Below, one piece after another: positions 56,575 to 64,000 of a DNA stretch of 64,000 nucleotides. The translations under genes were made by a program, and so were the position numbers. The first letter of the stretch is position 1. The number at the start of each line of letters is the position of its first letter. Location of the stretch: the NCBI GenBank assembly GCA_036946625.1, contig JAQIIU010000003.1, positions 1,439,001-1,503,000 of the forward strand, written 5' to 3'. The stretch comes from Methylorubrum populi. Its GTDB lineage: Bacteria; Pseudomonadota; Alphaproteobacteria; Rhizobiales; Beijerinckiaceae. Below the pieces are notes generated by a model, which was not told the DNA's origin, searched no databases, and saw only the letters and a program-made list of their open reading frames with translations.

Positions 56575-57354
56575 ATGCAGGCGGCCGACACCATCCAGAC
56601 GGAGACGGATCTCCTCGCGCTCGCCGCGAACGAGAACGCGCGCCGCAGGCGGGCGCACGGTCGGGCGCGCCGGCATTCGGCGCAGGTGCGGACGCTGCGC
56701 CGGGTGATCCCGCTCGCCGCCGGCCTCGCCGTGCTGGGATTGGCCGCGGTCGTGCTCTGGGGGCCGCTCTCGGGCCGCATCCCCGACGTGTCCATCGGCC
56801 CGATCAGCGTGTCGGGCACCAAGGTCACCATGGAGAATCCGCGCCTGTCCGGCTTCCGCAAGGGCGAGCGCGGCTACGAGGTGATCGCCGATGCCGCGCA
56901 GCAGGACGTGCGCAGGCCCAGCATCATCGAGCTTCAGGCCATGAAGGGCCACGTCGCCACCGACGACAAGGGCGGCCGCGCCTATCTGGAGGCGCAGGGC
57001 GGCGTGTTCGACTCCACCCGCGAATCGCTCAATCTCGAGAACGACATCCGTCTCCGGACCGACAAGGGCGAGGAGGTTCGCCTCTCGGTCGCCACCGTGG
57101 ATTTCAAGGCCGGCAGCCTGCGCTCGTCCAAGGCCGTGACCGTGACCGTGCCGTCAGGCTCGATCGTCGCCGACAGCCTCGACGTGGTCGAGAACGGGCG
57201 GGTCATCTCCTTCGTCGGCCGCGTGCACGCCGTGTTCCACGGCGAGGACAAGGCCGCGAAGCCGGAGGAGGCCAGGGTCGCCACGGCCGAGGCGGGACCG
57301 GAGCGCGAGCGCATCCGCACCTCCTCGGCGGAGCCCGCGGAGCGGGTGCGATGA
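56575..57354 (+). CDS. lptC: LPS export ABC transporter periplasmic protein LptC
   Basis: A 259-residue bitopic inner-membrane protein that passes lipopolysaccharide from the LptBFG transporter to LptA. A basic cytoplasmic lead (ARRHSAQVRTLRRV) precedes one span (IPLAAGLAVLGLAAVVLWGPL) and the beta-jellyroll domain (KVTMENPRLSGFRKGERGYEVIADAAQQ; VATVDFKAGSLRSSKAVTVTVPSGSIVADSLDV). A charged tail follows. Its stop overlaps the lptA start (ATGA), indicating translational coupling. Confidence 0.93.
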   Translation: MQAADTIQTETDLLALAANENARRRRAHGRARRHSAQVRTLRRVIPLAAGLAVLGLAAVVLWGPLSGRIPDVSIGPISVSGTKVTMENPRLSGFRKGERGYEVIADAAQQDVRRPSIIELQAMKGHVATDDKGGRAYLEAQGGVFDSTRESLNLENDIRLRTDKGEEVRLSVATVDFKAGSLRSSKAVTVTVPSGSIVADSLDVVENGRVISFVGRVHAVFHGEDKAAKPEEARVATAEAGPERERIRTSSAEPAERVR

Positions 57355-58091
57355 GTGCGCGTCTCGGCCCGGCCTTCGCCGTCGGCCTCCTGTTGCTGGC
57401 GATGCCGTTCGCCGGCACGCAGGCGCAGCAGCCCGGCAAGGATGCGGGCAAGGACAAGGCGTCCGCGCCGCTCGGCACCGTCGGCGGCGGCAAGGGGCCG
57501 ATCAAGATCGATGCCGATCGCCTCGACGTGTTCGACAAGGAGAACAAGGCGATCTTCGCCGGCAACGTCGTGGCGGTACAGGGCGAGAGCACCATCCGCT
57601 GCTCGGCGATGACGGTCCACTACAAGCGCGACAAGGACAAGGATGCCGCGAAGGCGGAGCCCGCGGCATCCGAGGACGTCAAGGCCAAGGCGGCCGGTGC
57701 GCTGGGCGGCGACGGCAACGGCATCCGCAAGGTCGAGTGTGCCGGTCCCGTCACCGTGGCGCAGAAGGATCAGGTCGCCACCGGCGACAACGCGGTGTTC
57801 GATCAGGTCGCCAAGCGCATCGTGCTGACCGGCAACGTCGTGCTCAGCCAGTGCCAGAACGTCACCCGCGGCTCGCGCCTCGTCTACGACATGGCCACGG
57901 GCCGGGCGAACATGGACCCGGTGGCGGGCGGGCGCGTCTCGGCGATGTTCGTTCCCGGCGAGGGCGCCGACAGGAGCGGCGCCGCGAAGGGCGGCGGGCC
58001 GAAGGGCTGTGCGGCTCCGGCCATGGCGGCCAGGCCCGGCGGAAAGGCGGCCGAGAAACCTGCCGTCAAGACGCGGGCGCAGGCGAACTGA
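57351..58091 (+). CDS. lptA: LPS transport periplasmic bridge protein LptA
   Basis: A 246-residue periplasmic protein that polymerises into the bridge carrying LPS to the outer membrane. Signal peptide GPAFAVGLLLLAMPFAGTQAQ, then the OstA/LptA jellyroll (IKIDADRLDVFDKENKAIFAGNVVAVQGESTIRC; GPVTVAQKDQVATGDNAVFDQVAKRIVLTGNVVLSQ). A lysine-rich insert near residues 90-120 separates two parts, and the tail is low complexity. It overlaps lptC by four bases and precedes lptB. Confidence 0.93.
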   Translation: MSARLGPAFAVGLLLLAMPFAGTQAQQPGKDAGKDKASAPLGTVGGGKGPIKIDADRLDVFDKENKAIFAGNVVAVQGESTIRCSAMTVHYKRDKDKDAAKAEPAASEDVKAKAAGALGGDGNGIRKVECAGPVTVAQKDQVATGDNAVFDQVAKRIVLTGNVVLSQCQNVTRGSRLVYDMATGRANMDPVAGGRVSAMFVPGEGADRSGAAKGGGPKGCAAPAMAARPGGKAAEKPAVKTRAQAN

Positions 58092-58108
58092 TCGTGGCGG
58101 GCGCCGGA

Positions 58109-58993
58109 ATGCCTGCGGGCGTGCCGCTGCGGGCGGTCGCCGAGCCGAGGCCGGCCGGCCGCAAGGGCACGGGCAAGAGCCCGGGCAGGCGTTCGTGGTT
58201 CGGGCGCCTGTTCGGACGCGGCGGCGCGGCGCAGCCTGCGCCGGACGGTGCGCTTGCCGAGGGCGGCGGCCCGGGCGTCCTGCACGTGCGGGGCCTGCGC
58301 AAGAGCTACGGCGCGCGCACCGTCGTCCACGAGGCGGGCCTCACCGTCCATAACGGCGAGGCGGTGGGGCTGCTCGGTCCCAACGGCGCCGGCAAGACGA
58401 CGGTCTTCTACATGATCACCGGCCTCGTGCCGGCCGACCGCGGCTTCATCAGCCTCGACGGCATGGAGATCACCCACCTGCCGATGTACCAGCGCGCCCG
58501 GCTCGGCATCGGCTACCTGCCGCAGGAGGCCTCGATCTTCCGCGGGCTGTCGGTCGAGGACAACATCCGCGCCGTGCTGGAGGTGGCCGAGCCCGACCGC
58601 AGGGCGCGCGAGCGCAAGCTCGATTCGCTGCTCGAAGAGTTCGACATCGCCCGCCTGCGCAAGTCGCCCTCCATCGCGCTCTCGGGCGGAGAGCGCCGCC
58701 GCTGCGAGATCGCCCGGGCACTCGCCTCCTCGCCGACCTTCATGCTGCTCGACGAGCCGTTCGCCGGCATCGATCCGATCGCGGTCGGCGATATCCAGGA
58801 TCTCGTGAAGCACCTCAAGCAGCGTGGCATCGGCGTGCTCATCACCGACCACAACGTGCGCGAGACGCTGGGCCTGATCGACCGCGCCTACATCGCCCAT
58901 TCCGGCCGCATCCTCACCGAGGGCACGCCCGAGCAGATCGTGGCGAACGAGGATGCGCGCCGGCTCTATCTCGGCGAGGATTTTCGGCTTTAG
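58109..58993 (+). CDS. lptB: LPS export ABC transporter ATP-binding protein LptB
   Basis: A 294-residue ABC ATPase that drives LPS extraction. Walker A GPNGAGKTT, Q-loop GYLPQEASIF, signature LSGGERRRCEIARAL, Walker B MLLDEPFAGIDPI and H-loop ITDHNVRETL are all intact. A basic, low-complexity extension of about 50 residues (GRKGTGKSPGRRSWFGRLFGRGG) precedes the ATPase and is absent from the E. coli protein. Start taken at ATG 58109; a GTG at 58094 would add five residues. lptF and lptG are not in this window. Confidence 0.95.
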   Translation: MPAGVPLRAVAEPRPAGRKGTGKSPGRRSWFGRLFGRGGAAQPAPDGALAEGGGPGVLHVRGLRKSYGARTVVHEAGLTVHNGEAVGLLGPNGAGKTTVFYMITGLVPADRGFISLDGMEITHLPMYQRARLGIGYLPQEASIFRGLSVEDNIRAVLEVAEPDRRARERKLDSLLEEFDIARLRKSPSIALSGGERRRCEIARALASSPTFMLLDEPFAGIDPIAVGDIQDLVKHLKQRGIGVLITDHNVRETLGLIDRAYIAHSGRILTEGTPEQIVANEDARRLYLGEDFRL

Positions 58994-59112
58994 GCTGGCC
59001 TTCTTGGCCGGACCCAAGCTTTTCTCGGTCCTGATCGTGCAATCCATCGAAACGGTTTCGCGCGGCGCACGTGGAGCTTCGTCCTGCATGAGCGCGCAAA
59101 GGTCCGATACTG

Positions 59113-59248
59113 CCGGACCGCCCGAATGCTTCTTCCAGAACCGTTGTGCTGCCGGATTGCTTCGCCTGACGGCTCGCAATGACGGTGTGGGCCTGCTCTC
59201 CGTGTCATTGCGAGGCTTCAGCCGAAGCAATCCAGATCGCGACGACGG
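59113..59248. repeat. Mosaic REP-type repeat between lptB and rpoN
   Basis: Shares GGACCGCCCGAATGCT and GGATTGCTTCGCCTGACGG, then TCATTGCGAGGCT, with the block at 8726-8908. It occupies a third of the 432-base gap 58994-59425; no gene is seen there, and the rest presumably holds the rpoN promoter. Confidence 0.7.
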
Positions 59249-59425
59249 GCTGTGGCAATGCTGCCGATCTGCACGGATTTCGGGCGGCTGACGCCAAACA
59301 GACTTTGACGCGCGGTTCCGATGAGGCTAGACCTGAACGAAGGAGAAGCAAGGAACGTGCCGATCGCGGCGCGGCTCGCGTGCGGGCCGCGATTTGCCAA
59401 CGAATTCTGAGGGTTGGGCGTCGAG

Positions 59426-60964
59426 ATGAGTCTGCTGCAACGGCTCGAAATGCGCCAGGGCCAAGCCCTGGTGATGACGCCGCAACTGCTGCAGGCGATC
59501 AAGCTGCTTCAACTCTCCCAACTCGATCTCGCAGCCTATGTCGATGCCGAGCTGGAGCGCAATCCGCTTCTCGAACGCATCGACGGGGAAGGGGCGGCCG
59601 AGCGCGAGGCGCCGGAGGCTTCCGGCGACGGCGAGGGCTACGACGGCGGCGAGGGACCGGAGCCCGAGGCGTGGCTCGCCTCCGACCTGGCCCCGAGCCG
59701 CAGCGAGATCGAGGGCGCGCTCGACACCCGCCTCGACAACGTCTTCGCCGACGAGAACCCGGCCCCGCGCGATGCGGGCAGCGGCGACATGCTCTCGCTG
59801 ACGGCCGCGCCCTACGGCAATACCGGCGGCAGCTTCGACGGTGAGCTTCCCGATTTCGAGGCGACGCTCACCGCCGAGACATCCTTGCGCGAACATCTCG
59901 CCGCGCAGCTCGACCTCGCCACGCGGAGCCCGTTCGACCGGCTGATCGGCAGCTTCCTGATCGATGCGGTGGACGATGCCGGCTACCTGCGCGAGGCGAT
60001 CGACGGCGTGGCCGAGCGGCTCGGCGCTTCGCTCGACGATGTCGCCCGCCTCCTGAAACTGGTCCAGACCTTCGACCCGCCGGGCGTGGCCGCCCGCGAC
60101 CTCGCCGAATGCCTCGCGATCCAGTTGCGCGAACAGGACCGGTTCGATCCGGCCATGCAGGCGCTGGTCTCGCGCCTCGACCTCGTGGCCAAGCGCGACT
60201 TTCCGGCGCTGCGGCGGCTGTGCGGCGTCGACGACGAGGATCTGATCGCGATGCTGGCCGAGATCCGCCGGCTCGACCCGAAGCCCGGCCGCGCCTTCGG
60301 CGCCCACGCCGTCGAGGTGCTGATCCCGGACGTGTTCGTCCGCGCCGCCCCCGACGGCTCCTGGCTGGTCGAGCTGAATTCCGAGGCGCTGCCGCGGGTT
60401 CTGGTGAACCAGAGCTACTACGCCCGCGTCTCGAAGGGCGCGGTGGCCGATGGCGACAAGGCGTTCCTGTCCGAATGCCTTCAGACCGCCAACTGGCTGA
60501 CCCGCAGCCTGGAGCAGCGGGCGCGCACCATCCTCAAGGTCGCCACCGAGATCGTGCGCCAGCAGGACGCCTTCTTCCTGCACGGCGTCGCCCATCTGCG
60601 GCCCCTGAACCTGAAGACGGTCGCCGAGGCGATCGGCATGCACGAATCCACCGTCTCGCGCGTCACCTCCAACAAGTCGATCGGCACCAGCCGCGGCACC
60701 CTGGAGATGAAGTACTTCTTCACCGCGGCGATCCCCGGTGCGGCGGGTGCGGCGTCCCATTCGTCCGAGGCCGTGCGCCACCGCATCAAGCAACTGGTCG
60801 ATGCGGAGGCCGCCGACGTGCTCTCCGACGACGCGCTGGTGCAGCGCCTGCGCGACGAGGGCGTCGACATCGCCCGCCGCACGGTCGCGAAGTACCGGGA
60901 GTCGCTGCGCATCCCCTCGTCGATCGAGCGCCGCCGGGCGAAGACGGCCACCGCCGGCCGCTGA
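59426..60964 (+). CDS. rpoN: RNA polymerase sigma-54 factor
   Basis: A 512-residue sigma factor directing RNA polymerase to -24/-12 promoters under AAA+ activators, typically for nitrogen, carbon and motility genes. Region I is glutamine/leucine-rich (QRLEMRQGQALVMTPQLLQAIKLLQLS), an acidic region II follows, and region III has the core-binding part, a helix-turn-helix (HESTVSRVTSNKSIGTSRGTLEMKYFF) and the RpoN box ARRTVAKYRE near the end. I chose ATG 59426; a TTG twelve bases upstream is the alternative. The order rpoN-hpf-ptsN is conserved. Confidence 0.97.
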   Translation: MSLLQRLEMRQGQALVMTPQLLQAIKLLQLSQLDLAAYVDAELERNPLLERIDGEGAAEREAPEASGDGEGYDGGEGPEPEAWLASDLAPSRSEIEGALDTRLDNVFADENPAPRDAGSGDMLSLTAAPYGNTGGSFDGELPDFEATLTAETSLREHLAAQLDLATRSPFDRLIGSFLIDAVDDAGYLREAIDGVAERLGASLDDVARLLKLVQTFDPPGVAARDLAECLAIQLREQDRFDPAMQALVSRLDLVAKRDFPALRRLCGVDDEDLIAMLAEIRRLDPKPGRAFGAHAVEVLIPDVFVRAAPDGSWLVELNSEALPRVLVNQSYYARVSKGAVADGDKAFLSECLQTANWLTRSLEQRARTILKVATEIVRQQDAFFLHGVAHLRPLNLKTVAEAIGMHESTVSRVTSNKSIGTSRGTLEMKYFFTAAIPGAAGAASHSSEAVRHRIKQLVDAEAADVLSDDALVQRLRDEGVDIARRTVAKYRESLRIPSSIERRRAKTATAGR

Positions 60965-61152
60965 CCGGATTCTTTCCATCGCGGTTCGAAACGCCGCGGT
61001 CCAAGGCTGCGCACTACGCCTCACTATGACGCGGCGCGAGCGCGCGTCGCGCGATCGGCTCCGATCGTCTTGCGCCGGCTCCCCTTCGCGTTGACTTGGC
61101 CTCCACCCCTTTCTAACTCTCGAAGCCCTCGGGAGGAAAAGCGGAGACGTCG

Positions 61153-61755
61153 ATGGCAGGTTTGCGGGTGACGGGGCACGGCCTCGATCTCGGTACGGCC
61201 CTGCGGGGCCGGGTCGAAGACCGCATGGCGGCGACGCTCTCGAAATACCTCGACTCCCATATGAGCGACACCTGCACCGGCCACGTCACGCTTCGGCGGG
61301 ACGGCGCCGCCTACCGCACCGATTGCGTGCTGCACCTCGTCACCGGGTTGACGCTGGAGGCCTCGGGCGCGGCGCACGATGTGCACGCGAGCTTCGAGCA
61401 GACGGCCGACAAGCTCGAAAAGCGCCTGCGCCGCTACAAGCACAAGCTGAAGGACCACGCCGCGCCGAGTCACAACGGCGCCGACATCCAGGCGGCCTAC
61501 GCCGTCTTCGCCGCGCCCGACGAGGAGGTCGAGGACGAGCCGGTCGAGGCGGAGACCGGGGACCACCCGCCGGTCGTGGCCGAGAGCACCCGGACCCTCA
61601 AGCGCCAGTCGGTCAGCGAGGCGGTGAGCGCCCTCGACATGACGGGCGCCCCCGTCGTCGTCTTCGTTCACGCTGGCACCGGGCGCATCAACGTCGTATA
61701 TCGGCGCAGCGACGGCGCGATCGGGTGGGTCGATCCTCCCGGCGACGGCCGCTGA
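61153..61755 (+). CDS. hpf: Ribosome hibernation promoting factor, long form
   Basis: A 200-residue protein that binds the 30S subunit and pairs ribosomes into inactive 100S dimers in stationary phase. The N-terminal S30AE domain covers residues about 3-105 (LRVTGHGLDLGTALRGRVEDRMAATLSKYL). A linker of about 40 acidic residues follows. The C-terminal dimerisation domain is RQSVSEAVSALDMTGAPVVVFVHAGTGRINVVYRRSDGAIGWVDPP. GGAGG lies before the ATG at 61153. It sits between rpoN and ptsN. Confidence 0.96.
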   Translation: MAGLRVTGHGLDLGTALRGRVEDRMAATLSKYLDSHMSDTCTGHVTLRRDGAAYRTDCVLHLVTGLTLEASGAAHDVHASFEQTADKLEKRLRRYKHKLKDHAAPSHNGADIQAAYAVFAAPDEEVEDEPVEAETGDHPPVVAESTRTLKRQSVSEAVSALDMTGAPVVVFVHAGTGRINVVYRRSDGAIGWVDPPGDGR

Positions 61756-61872
61756 GGCACGGCTCGATCCGGGTTTTGCGGGCGGGGTGTGAGCCGGGGC
61801 TTCGGAGCCCCGGAGGCCGCGCATGGGGGCGGGACCATCGGATGGATCCCGCCGACGAGGCGTTTAGTTTTC

Positions 61873-62340
61873 ATGCCGATGCTCGAATTCCTGAATCCGG
61901 ATTCCGTGGTCTCGTCCCTGCGCGTGCGGGACAAGAAGCACGTGCTCCAGGAGCTGGCCGCCCACGCCGCCCGCCGCCTGGCCGGCCTGTCCGAACGCGA
62001 CGTCTTCGAGACGCTGCTTCAGCGCGAACGGCTCGGCTCCACCGGCATCGGCGACGGCGTGGCGATCCCTCACGGCAAGCTCGGCCAGCTCGACCGCTTG
62101 TTCGGCCTCGTCGCCCGGCTGGAGAAGCCGGTGGATTTCGACGCCCTCGACGGACAGCCCGTGGATGTCGCCTTCCTGCTGCTCGCCCCCGAGGGCGCGG
62201 GGGCCGATCACCTGAAGGCGCTGGCTCAGGTCGCGCGGCTCCTGCGCGAGCCCGGGATGCTGGAGCGCATCCGCAGCGCCCGCGACGCCACCGCCCTCTA
62301 CGCCCTGCTGGCCAACGGCCCGGCGACGCAGGCGGCCTGA
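61873..62340 (+). CDS. ptsN: Nitrogen-related PTS IIA protein PtsN
   Basis: A 155-residue EIIA-Ntr that accepts phosphate from the PtsO/PtsP relay and adjusts potassium, nitrogen and carbon metabolism through protein contacts. The phosphorylated histidine is His67 in GIGDGVAIPHGKL, and the supporting RxxLGSTGIG loop precedes it. The ATG at 61873 opens the usual LEFLNPDSVVSSL. It lies 117 bases after hpf. The next gene starts two bases after its stop. Confidence 0.96.
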   Translation: MPMLEFLNPDSVVSSLRVRDKKHVLQELAAHAARRLAGLSERDVFETLLQRERLGSTGIGDGVAIPHGKLGQLDRLFGLVARLEKPVDFDALDGQPVDVAFLLLAPEGAGADHLKALAQVARLLREPGMLERIRSARDATALYALLANGPATQAA

Positions 62341-62342
62341 CC

Positions 62343-62672
62343 GTGCGCGTCCCTGTCCATCGCGCCGCCCTCGTCGCGGCGGCCCTGCTCGCGCCCGGCA
62401 GTCTGCGGGCGGAGAGCGAGGCGGCCTGCGCCCGCGATGTCCTCGTGGCCGGTTCGATGCAGCGTCAGGCGATCGAGCAGTTGGAGAGCGGCGGCGAGGA
62501 CGATGCCAGCCGCTGCCGCGTCTGGCGCCGCCATGTCGAGACCATGCGCCGGATCGCCGGCGTCTACGGGCGCTGCCTGTCCGGTCCCGAACGCACCGAG
62601 CGCCTGGGGCAGGTCCAGACCTCGGAGAAGGAATTCTCGGGTCTCCTGCGCACCCGCTGCCGCGGGCCGTGA
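62343..62672 (+). CDS. Small exported cysteine-containing protein
   Basis: A 109-residue protein that I do not recognise. GTG 62343 opens a signal peptide (AALVAAALLAPGSLRAE, cleavage near residue 21). The mature 85 residues carry four cysteines (AACARDV, ASRCRVW, YGRCLSG, RTRCRG), which could form two disulfides in the periplasm. It is otherwise helical and charged. The start is two bases after the ptsN stop, so it is probably co-translated with ptsN, though a functional link is unknown. Confidence 0.65.
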   Translation: MRVPVHRAALVAAALLAPGSLRAESEAACARDVLVAGSMQRQAIEQLESGGEDDASRCRVWRRHVETMRRIAGVYGRCLSGPERTERLGQVQTSEKEFSGLLRTRCRGP

Positions 62673-62770
62673 GGGCGAGCGCGGCTGTTCGCGGCCCGCA
62701 AATCGTGCATGATCGTTGCCGCGTGCCCGTGAGACTCGACCGGGCCCCCGGCCACGGATAGCTGATCGCC

Positions 62771-63784
62771 TTGCCTCCCTTTCCGTTCACCGCCATCGTC
62801 GCCCAGGAGGAGATGAAACGGGCGCTGCTGATCGCGGCGGTCGACCCGTCCGTCGGCGGCGTCCTCGTGTTCGGCGACCGGGGCACCGGCAAGTCGACCG
62901 CGGTGCGGGCGCTCGCCGCGCTGCTGCCGAGGATCCGCGCGGTGGCCGGCTGCCCCTATTCCTGCTCGCCCGACAGCCCGGCCGCCGACTGCCCGCACTG
63001 TGCGCAGGGACGGGGCAGGAGCCACATGATCCCGGTGCCGGTGGTGGACCTGCCGCTCGGCGCCACCGAAGACCGGGTCGTCGGCGCCCTCGATCTGGAG
63101 CGGGCGCTGACCCGGGGCGAGAAGGCGTTCGAGCCCGGGCTTCTGGCGCGGGCCAACCGCGGCTTCCTCTACATCGACGAGGCGAACCTGCTGGAGGACC
63201 ATCTCGTCGACCTCCTGCTCGACGTGGCGGCCTCCGGCGTCAACACGGTGGAGCGCGAGGGTCTGTCGCTGCGCCACCCCGCCCGTTTCGTCCTCGTCGG
63301 CAGCGGCAATCCGGAGGAGGGGGAACTGCGCCCGCAGCTCCTCGATCGCTTCGGCCTCGCCTGCGAGGTGGCGACGCCGACCGACATCGCCACCCGGATC
63401 GAGGTGGTGCGGCGGCGCGATGCCTACGAGCGCGACGGCGAGGGGTTCTGCGCCGCTCGGGCGAAGGCGGAAAAGGCGCTCCAGAAGACGATTCTCGCCG
63501 CCCGCGAGCGTCTGGACGGCGTGGGCGTACCCGACGCGGTGCTGGAGAATGCCGCCCGGCTCTGCCTCGCGCTCGGCACCGACGGCCTGCGCGGCGAACT
63601 CACGCTGATGCGCACCGCCCGGGCGCTCGCCGCCCTCGACGGGGCCGAGACGGTCTCGACGGTGCATCTGCGGCAGGTCGCCCCGAGCGCGCTGCGCCAC
63701 CGCCTGCGCCGCAACCCCCTCGACGAATCGGGCTCCACGGCGCGCGTGGCGCGGGCCGTGGAGGAGGTTTTGGGGGCGGGCTGA
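62771..63784 (+). CDS. bchI: Magnesium chelatase subunit I (BchI)
   Basis: A 337-residue AAA+ ATPase that, with BchD and BchH, inserts magnesium into protoporphyrin IX, the first committed step to bacteriochlorophyll. Walker A GDRGTGKSTAVRAL, a cysteine pair region (CPYSCSPDSPAADCPHC), Walker B FLYIDEANLLEDHLVD, GSGNPEEGELRPQLLDRFGL and the C-terminal lid with the conserved VVRRRDAYERD and RVARAVEEVL are present. I read a TTG start at 62771, which keeps the family start PFPFTAIVAQEEMKRAL; the next ATG (62813) would delete it. bchD should lie elsewhere. Confidence 0.94.
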   Translation: MPPFPFTAIVAQEEMKRALLIAAVDPSVGGVLVFGDRGTGKSTAVRALAALLPRIRAVAGCPYSCSPDSPAADCPHCAQGRGRSHMIPVPVVDLPLGATEDRVVGALDLERALTRGEKAFEPGLLARANRGFLYIDEANLLEDHLVDLLLDVAASGVNTVEREGLSLRHPARFVLVGSGNPEEGELRPQLLDRFGLACEVATPTDIATRIEVVRRRDAYERDGEGFCAARAKAEKALQKTILAARERLDGVGVPDAVLENAARLCLALGTDGLRGELTLMRTARALAALDGAETVSTVHLRQVAPSALRHRLRRNPLDESGSTARVARAVEEVLGAG

Positions 63785-63798
63785 GGCCCGGGCCTCAG
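63781..63798. repeat. 18-bp palindrome spanning two convergent stop codons
   Basis: CTGAGGCCCGGGCCTCAG is a perfect palindrome containing the bchI stop TGA (63782-63784) and the gpmA stop TGA on the other strand (63795-63797). It can form a short hairpin serving both transcripts, though it has no T-run. Confidence 0.6.
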
Positions 63799-64000
63799 TT
63801 CTCCTGGTCGATGTCCTTGTCCAGGATCGTCTTCGACTCGACCGTGGTGTCGGCCTTGAGCCGGTAGACCAGCGGGATGCCGGTGGCGATCTCCAGGCTG
63901 GCGATGGTCTTGGTGGTCATGCCGTCGAGCACCATCACCAGGGCGCGCAGGGAATTGCCGTGGGCGGCCACCAGCACCCGCTCGCCCGCCATCACCCGCG
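63795..64000 (-). CDS. gpmA: 2,3-bisphosphoglycerate-dependent phosphoglycerate mutase, C-terminal part
   Basis: Only the last 67 or so codons are inside the window; the gene continues beyond 64000. The residues visible ([47 protein letters not shown]) match the histidine phosphatase superfamily mutase GpmA, including the second catalytic histidine in AAHGNSLRA. The enzyme interconverts 3- and 2-phosphoglycerate in glycolysis and, in methylotrophs, in the serine cycle link. It converges on bchI. Confidence 0.9.
   Translation of the reverse strand, partial: RVMAGERVLVAAHGNSLRALVMVLDGMTTKTIASLEIATGIPLVYRLKADTTVESKTILDKDIDQEN

Overview
The window is a stretch of high-GC chromosomal DNA from an alphaproteobacterium of the order Rhizobiales, most likely Methylobacterium/Methylorubrum. 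This is an inference. It rests on a methylmalonyl-CoA mutase small subunit, a magnesium-chelatase BchI subunit (bacteriochlorophyll), a Caulobacter/Rhizobiales-type cpa/tad pilus operon, the lptC-lptA-lptB-rpoN-hpf-ptsN order and Rhizobiales-type short repeats. No rRNA, CRISPR array, prophage or intact insertion sequence was seen. Three tRNA genes are present: Leu(UAG), Val(UAC) and Ala(GGC).

Layout. 0-5 kb: uppP, the mutase small subunit and three small envelope proteins. 5.1-8.7 kb: a complete dTDP-L-rhamnose operon, rfbC-rfbB-rfbD-rfbA. 8.9-11.1 kb: a minus-strand pair, a chorismate-lyase-like protein and a multicopper-oxidase-fold protein that lacks half of its usual copper ligands. 11.2-17.9 kb: tRNA-Leu, then the protein-quality-control block tig-clpP-clpX-lon, ended by clear terminators. 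18-27.6 kb: a looser, accessory-looking region. It holds an AT-richer gap next to tRNA-Val, a chemotaxis receptor, a glycosyltransferase, a small set of unusual genes (a YqcI/YcgG GntA-like N-hydroxylase homologue, an 85-residue protein resembling only the tail of the ergothioneine methyltransferase EgtD, and a DUF1989 protein), an orphan ABC-2 permease, tRNA-Ala and two secreted proteins of unknown function.

28-35.3 kb: polA, then the minus-strand group rplY-pth-vapBC-ychF-nfi, in which a toxin-antitoxin pair sits between pth and ychF. 35.4-45.9 kb: the Flp/Tad pilus locus, with a stand-alone secretin N-domain protein facing flp, cpaA, cpaB-cpaC-cpaD-cpaE-cpaF, tadB and tadC. Short repeats interrupt the locus twice. 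46-55.6 kb: acyltransferase, tandem MaoC-fold dehydratase, MHS-type transporter, Ohr peroxidase with a candidate OhrR operator, CoA-binding protein, MFS transporter, membrane GGDEF cyclase, CsbD-like protein and a helix-hairpin-helix protein. 55.7-64 kb: ribonuclease D, the LPS transport genes lptC-lptA-lptB, rpoN, hpf, ptsN, a small secreted protein, bchI and the 3' end of gpmA, which runs off the window.

The most unusual signals are: (1) the GntA-like / EgtD-tail / DUF1989 group with an inverted repeat upstream; (2) the degenerate multicopper oxidase beside an apparently exported chorismate-lyase-like protein; (3) a family of 116-bp elements with ATACCAA...TTGGTAT ends in three copies, one exactly abutting the tadB stop codon; (4) a second short element present once empty and once split by a palindromic REP; (5) a multi-segment hairpin just after the pilin gene flp. 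All functional calls come from reading motifs by eye. No database search was run.
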